A DNA stretch of 64,000 nt from Gammaproteobacteria bacterium (GTDB lineage: Bacteria > Pseudomonadota > Gammaproteobacteria > HK1). The notes below the pieces were generated by a model. The model had not been told where the DNA came from and ran no database searches. It saw only the letters and a program-made list of their open reading frames with translations. Below are positions 62,675 through 64,000 of this stretch, in pieces. The stretch is taken from positions 792,001 through 856,000 of the forward strand of contig WLWT01000001.1 in NCBI GenBank assembly GCA_012103455.1, read 5' to 3'. Both the position numbers and the translations under genes were made by a program. Position 1 is the stretch's first letter. Each line of letters starts with the position of its first letter.

Positions 62675-64000
62675 CGGATGCCCCGCTCGAAATTGGCTTC
62701 GTACTCAGCCAAGCCCGCTTCCTTGCCGGTGAACAACTTGAGTTGCTCAACGCCCTGCGCCACTAACATCTCGCGGCCCCGCACACAGGTGATGCCGGCC
62801 TGCGCCGCGTCGGCCAGGAACTGCGAGTTGGGGTTCTGATACAGCATTTCGAACGCTAGCTGGCCGCTTCGCTTGAATATCTCCTTGGACACGGGCGACG
62901 GATCATCAGGCTGGGTACCGAGGGTGGTGGCGTTCAGATAAACATCGAACGAGTCGTCTATAGCGGACAGTAGCGCTCCACTCACCCCCAACGCCTCAGC
63001 TACCGCACCACCGCGTTCCTGGTCACGGTAAAAAAGATGAGGAACAGCACCACCATCGGCAAGTGCCTCCACCGCACCACGGGCGGCGCCGCCATTGCCG
63101 ATGACGGCTACCTTGAGCCCTTTGACGTCCGTGTGCTGGGCGATGGGTACGATAACGCCGTCGAAGTCGGTGTTATAAGCGCTGACGCGAGTCCCCTCAA
63201 CGGTGCGTCGAATAACCCAGGTATTGGCGGCCCCACAGTTTTTACTGCGAGCATCCGCTTCATCGGCCAGGCGTAAAGCGTCTTCTTTAAACGGCGTGGT
63301 AATACTCAATCCGTCGATGCGCAAAGACCCCAAGCTGGCATGCAGATCATTGAAATCATCGGTTTGTAGCGGCACATAAACCGCATTCAAGCCGTGCGCC
63401 GTGAAACCCGGATTGTGCAAAAAAGGCGAAAACGAAGTGAGCGAGTGAGTGCCCGCTATACCGTAGACCCGGGTGTCACCATTCAACTCATGGACCCGAT
63501 AGACCTCCAGCAACTCCGCCATAGCCACCTGCCCCGGCGCCACACTCTTGCCCAAAGCGGCGTAGGTAATAGGCGCGCCGTAAGCGATCGTGAGGATGCG
63601 GCTGGCCGCACCGCATGGCCCCATGGCAAAACCGATGCGGGCCGGCGCCCCGGCAGGCCGTGCCTCCACCCACTGCAACATACGGGCGGCATCACTCAAT
63701 TTAGCCGCCAGCGGCACCACCTTGAGCGCCAGCGGACCGGCGGCGGTCATCGCGTCGGTCAGCGATTGCAACCGCGCCGCACTCAACATGCCATCGAAAT
63801 CGTGATAACTGAGTACTACCGGCGCCGATACTTCACTCAACAGCGCCTCGGCGGCAGGCGTGCCCCATTCCACGTCCACCACATCGGCGCCCGCCCCCAA
63901 AGCCTTGCGGAGCAACGCGGCCCGCTCGTCCTCGGAGCCATCGAAAGTGCCGCCATGACTTCGATGGCGCAGGGTAAACAAACAACCCAGTCCGTCTTGC
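62662..64000 (-). CDS. Bifunctional 3-dehydroquinate dehydratase (type I) / shikimate dehydrogenase, 5' end outside window
   Basis: About 446 residues are visible and the frame is open through base 64000, so the start lies beyond. The N-terminal domain is type I AroD: 'LFTLRHRSHGGTFDGSEDER', 'DVVDVEW', 'VVLSYHDFDG' (catalytic His) and 'LALKVVPLA' (Schiff-base Lys). The C-terminal domain is AroE: 'THSLTSFSPFLHNPGFTAHGLNAVYVPL', 'GLSITTPFKEDAL' (catalytic Lys), 'AYNTDFDG', 'VAVIGNGGAARGAVEAL' (NADP loop) and 'NATTLGTQPD'. The fusion catalyses two consecutive steps of the shikimate pathway; such fusions are best known in plants and some bacteria. Confidence 0.92.
   Translation of the reverse strand, partial: QDGLGCLFTLRHRSHGGTFDGSEDERAALLRKALGAGADVVDVEWGTPAAEALLSEVSAPVVLSYHDFDGMLSAARLQSLTDAMTAAGPLALKVVPLAAKLSDAARMLQWVEARPAGAPARIGFAMGPCGAASRILTIAYGAPITYAALGKSVAPGQVAMAELLEVYRVHELNGDTRVYGIAGTHSLTSFSPFLHNPGFTAHGLNAVYVPLQTDDFNDLHASLGSLRIDGLSITTPFKEDALRLADEADARSKNCGAANTWVIRRTVEGTRVSAYNTDFDGVIVPIAQHTDVKGLKVAVIGNGGAARGAVEALADGGAVPHLFYRDQERGGAVAEALGVSGALLSAIDDSFDVYLNATTLGTQPDDPSPVSKEIFKRSGQLAFEMLYQNPNSQFLADAAQAGITCVRGREMLVAQGVEQLKLFTGKEAGLAEYEANFERGIRYRF

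Overview
The window reads as a chromosomal piece of a sulfur-oxidising gammaproteobacterium. The evidence is a complete aprM-aprB-aprA set (membrane-linked APS reductase of the sulfur-oxidiser type), the gammaproteobacterial order lptD-surA-pdxA-rsmA, and a GlnB/GlnK-type P-II protein with the uridylylated T-loop tyrosine. Most of it is GC-rich single-copy sequence. A stretch from about 38.6 to 50 kb is a graveyard of mobile DNA.

Layout. 0-8 kb: the 3' end of a cbpA/dnaJ-like gene, two Sel1-repeat genes (one with six peptidoglycan-binding modules), an AraC-HhH DNA glycosylase, moaE and hemH. 8.1-10.7 kb: a bufferin-type operon (DUF2282 precursor, DUF692/MNIO enzyme, DUF2063 partner, DoxX membrane protein). 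10.8-16.3 kb: lptD, surA, pdxA, rsmA in overlapping order. 16.6-17 kb: remnants of a cyclic-nucleotide-domain gene and an IS110 transposase. 17.1-23.2 kb: P-II, ubiK, comM/yifB (without a standard start codon), a two-subunit molybdenum hydroxylase and a methyltransferase. 23.3-27.5 kb: a TRAP transporter and an RDD-like membrane protein. 27.6-32.3 kb: a TPR protein and aprMBA. 32.7-38.5 kb: a beta-propeller protein, a luciferase-like monooxygenase remnant, an arylsulfotransferase-like protein, an amidohydrolase, an EamA transporter and a SET protein.

38.6-50 kb: a decayed chromosomal integron platform. A frameshifted integron integrase lies next to a strong inverted repeat, a GTTGGAT core site, one cassette with two unknown genes and an attC-like site. 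After it come a broken IS91-type element with its tyrosine recombinase, a broken group II intron, a truncated NYN gene, and an ISL3 element that has been hit separately by an IS4 element (9-bp target duplication) and an ISKra4 element (8-bp target duplication). A second, inverted integrase fragment is cut by a MITE that itself carries a smaller MITE.

50-64 kb: a signalling cluster (degenerate receivers, a CheA/CheW-like protein without clear catalytic motifs, an apparently active Ser/Thr kinase) followed by an unknown 560-aa protein and a DUF3726 protein; a PEP-CTERM protein; a third MITE; decayed DHA2-transporter and GMC-oxidoreductase fragments fused upstream of an intact MttB-family methyltransferase; ampG; and a bifunctional aroD-aroE gene that runs off the window.

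A pattern across the whole window is short tandem repeats (mostly 14-16 bp, two to four copies) at or just after gene ends, at ten or so separate places. I saw no CRISPR array, rRNA or tRNA gene.
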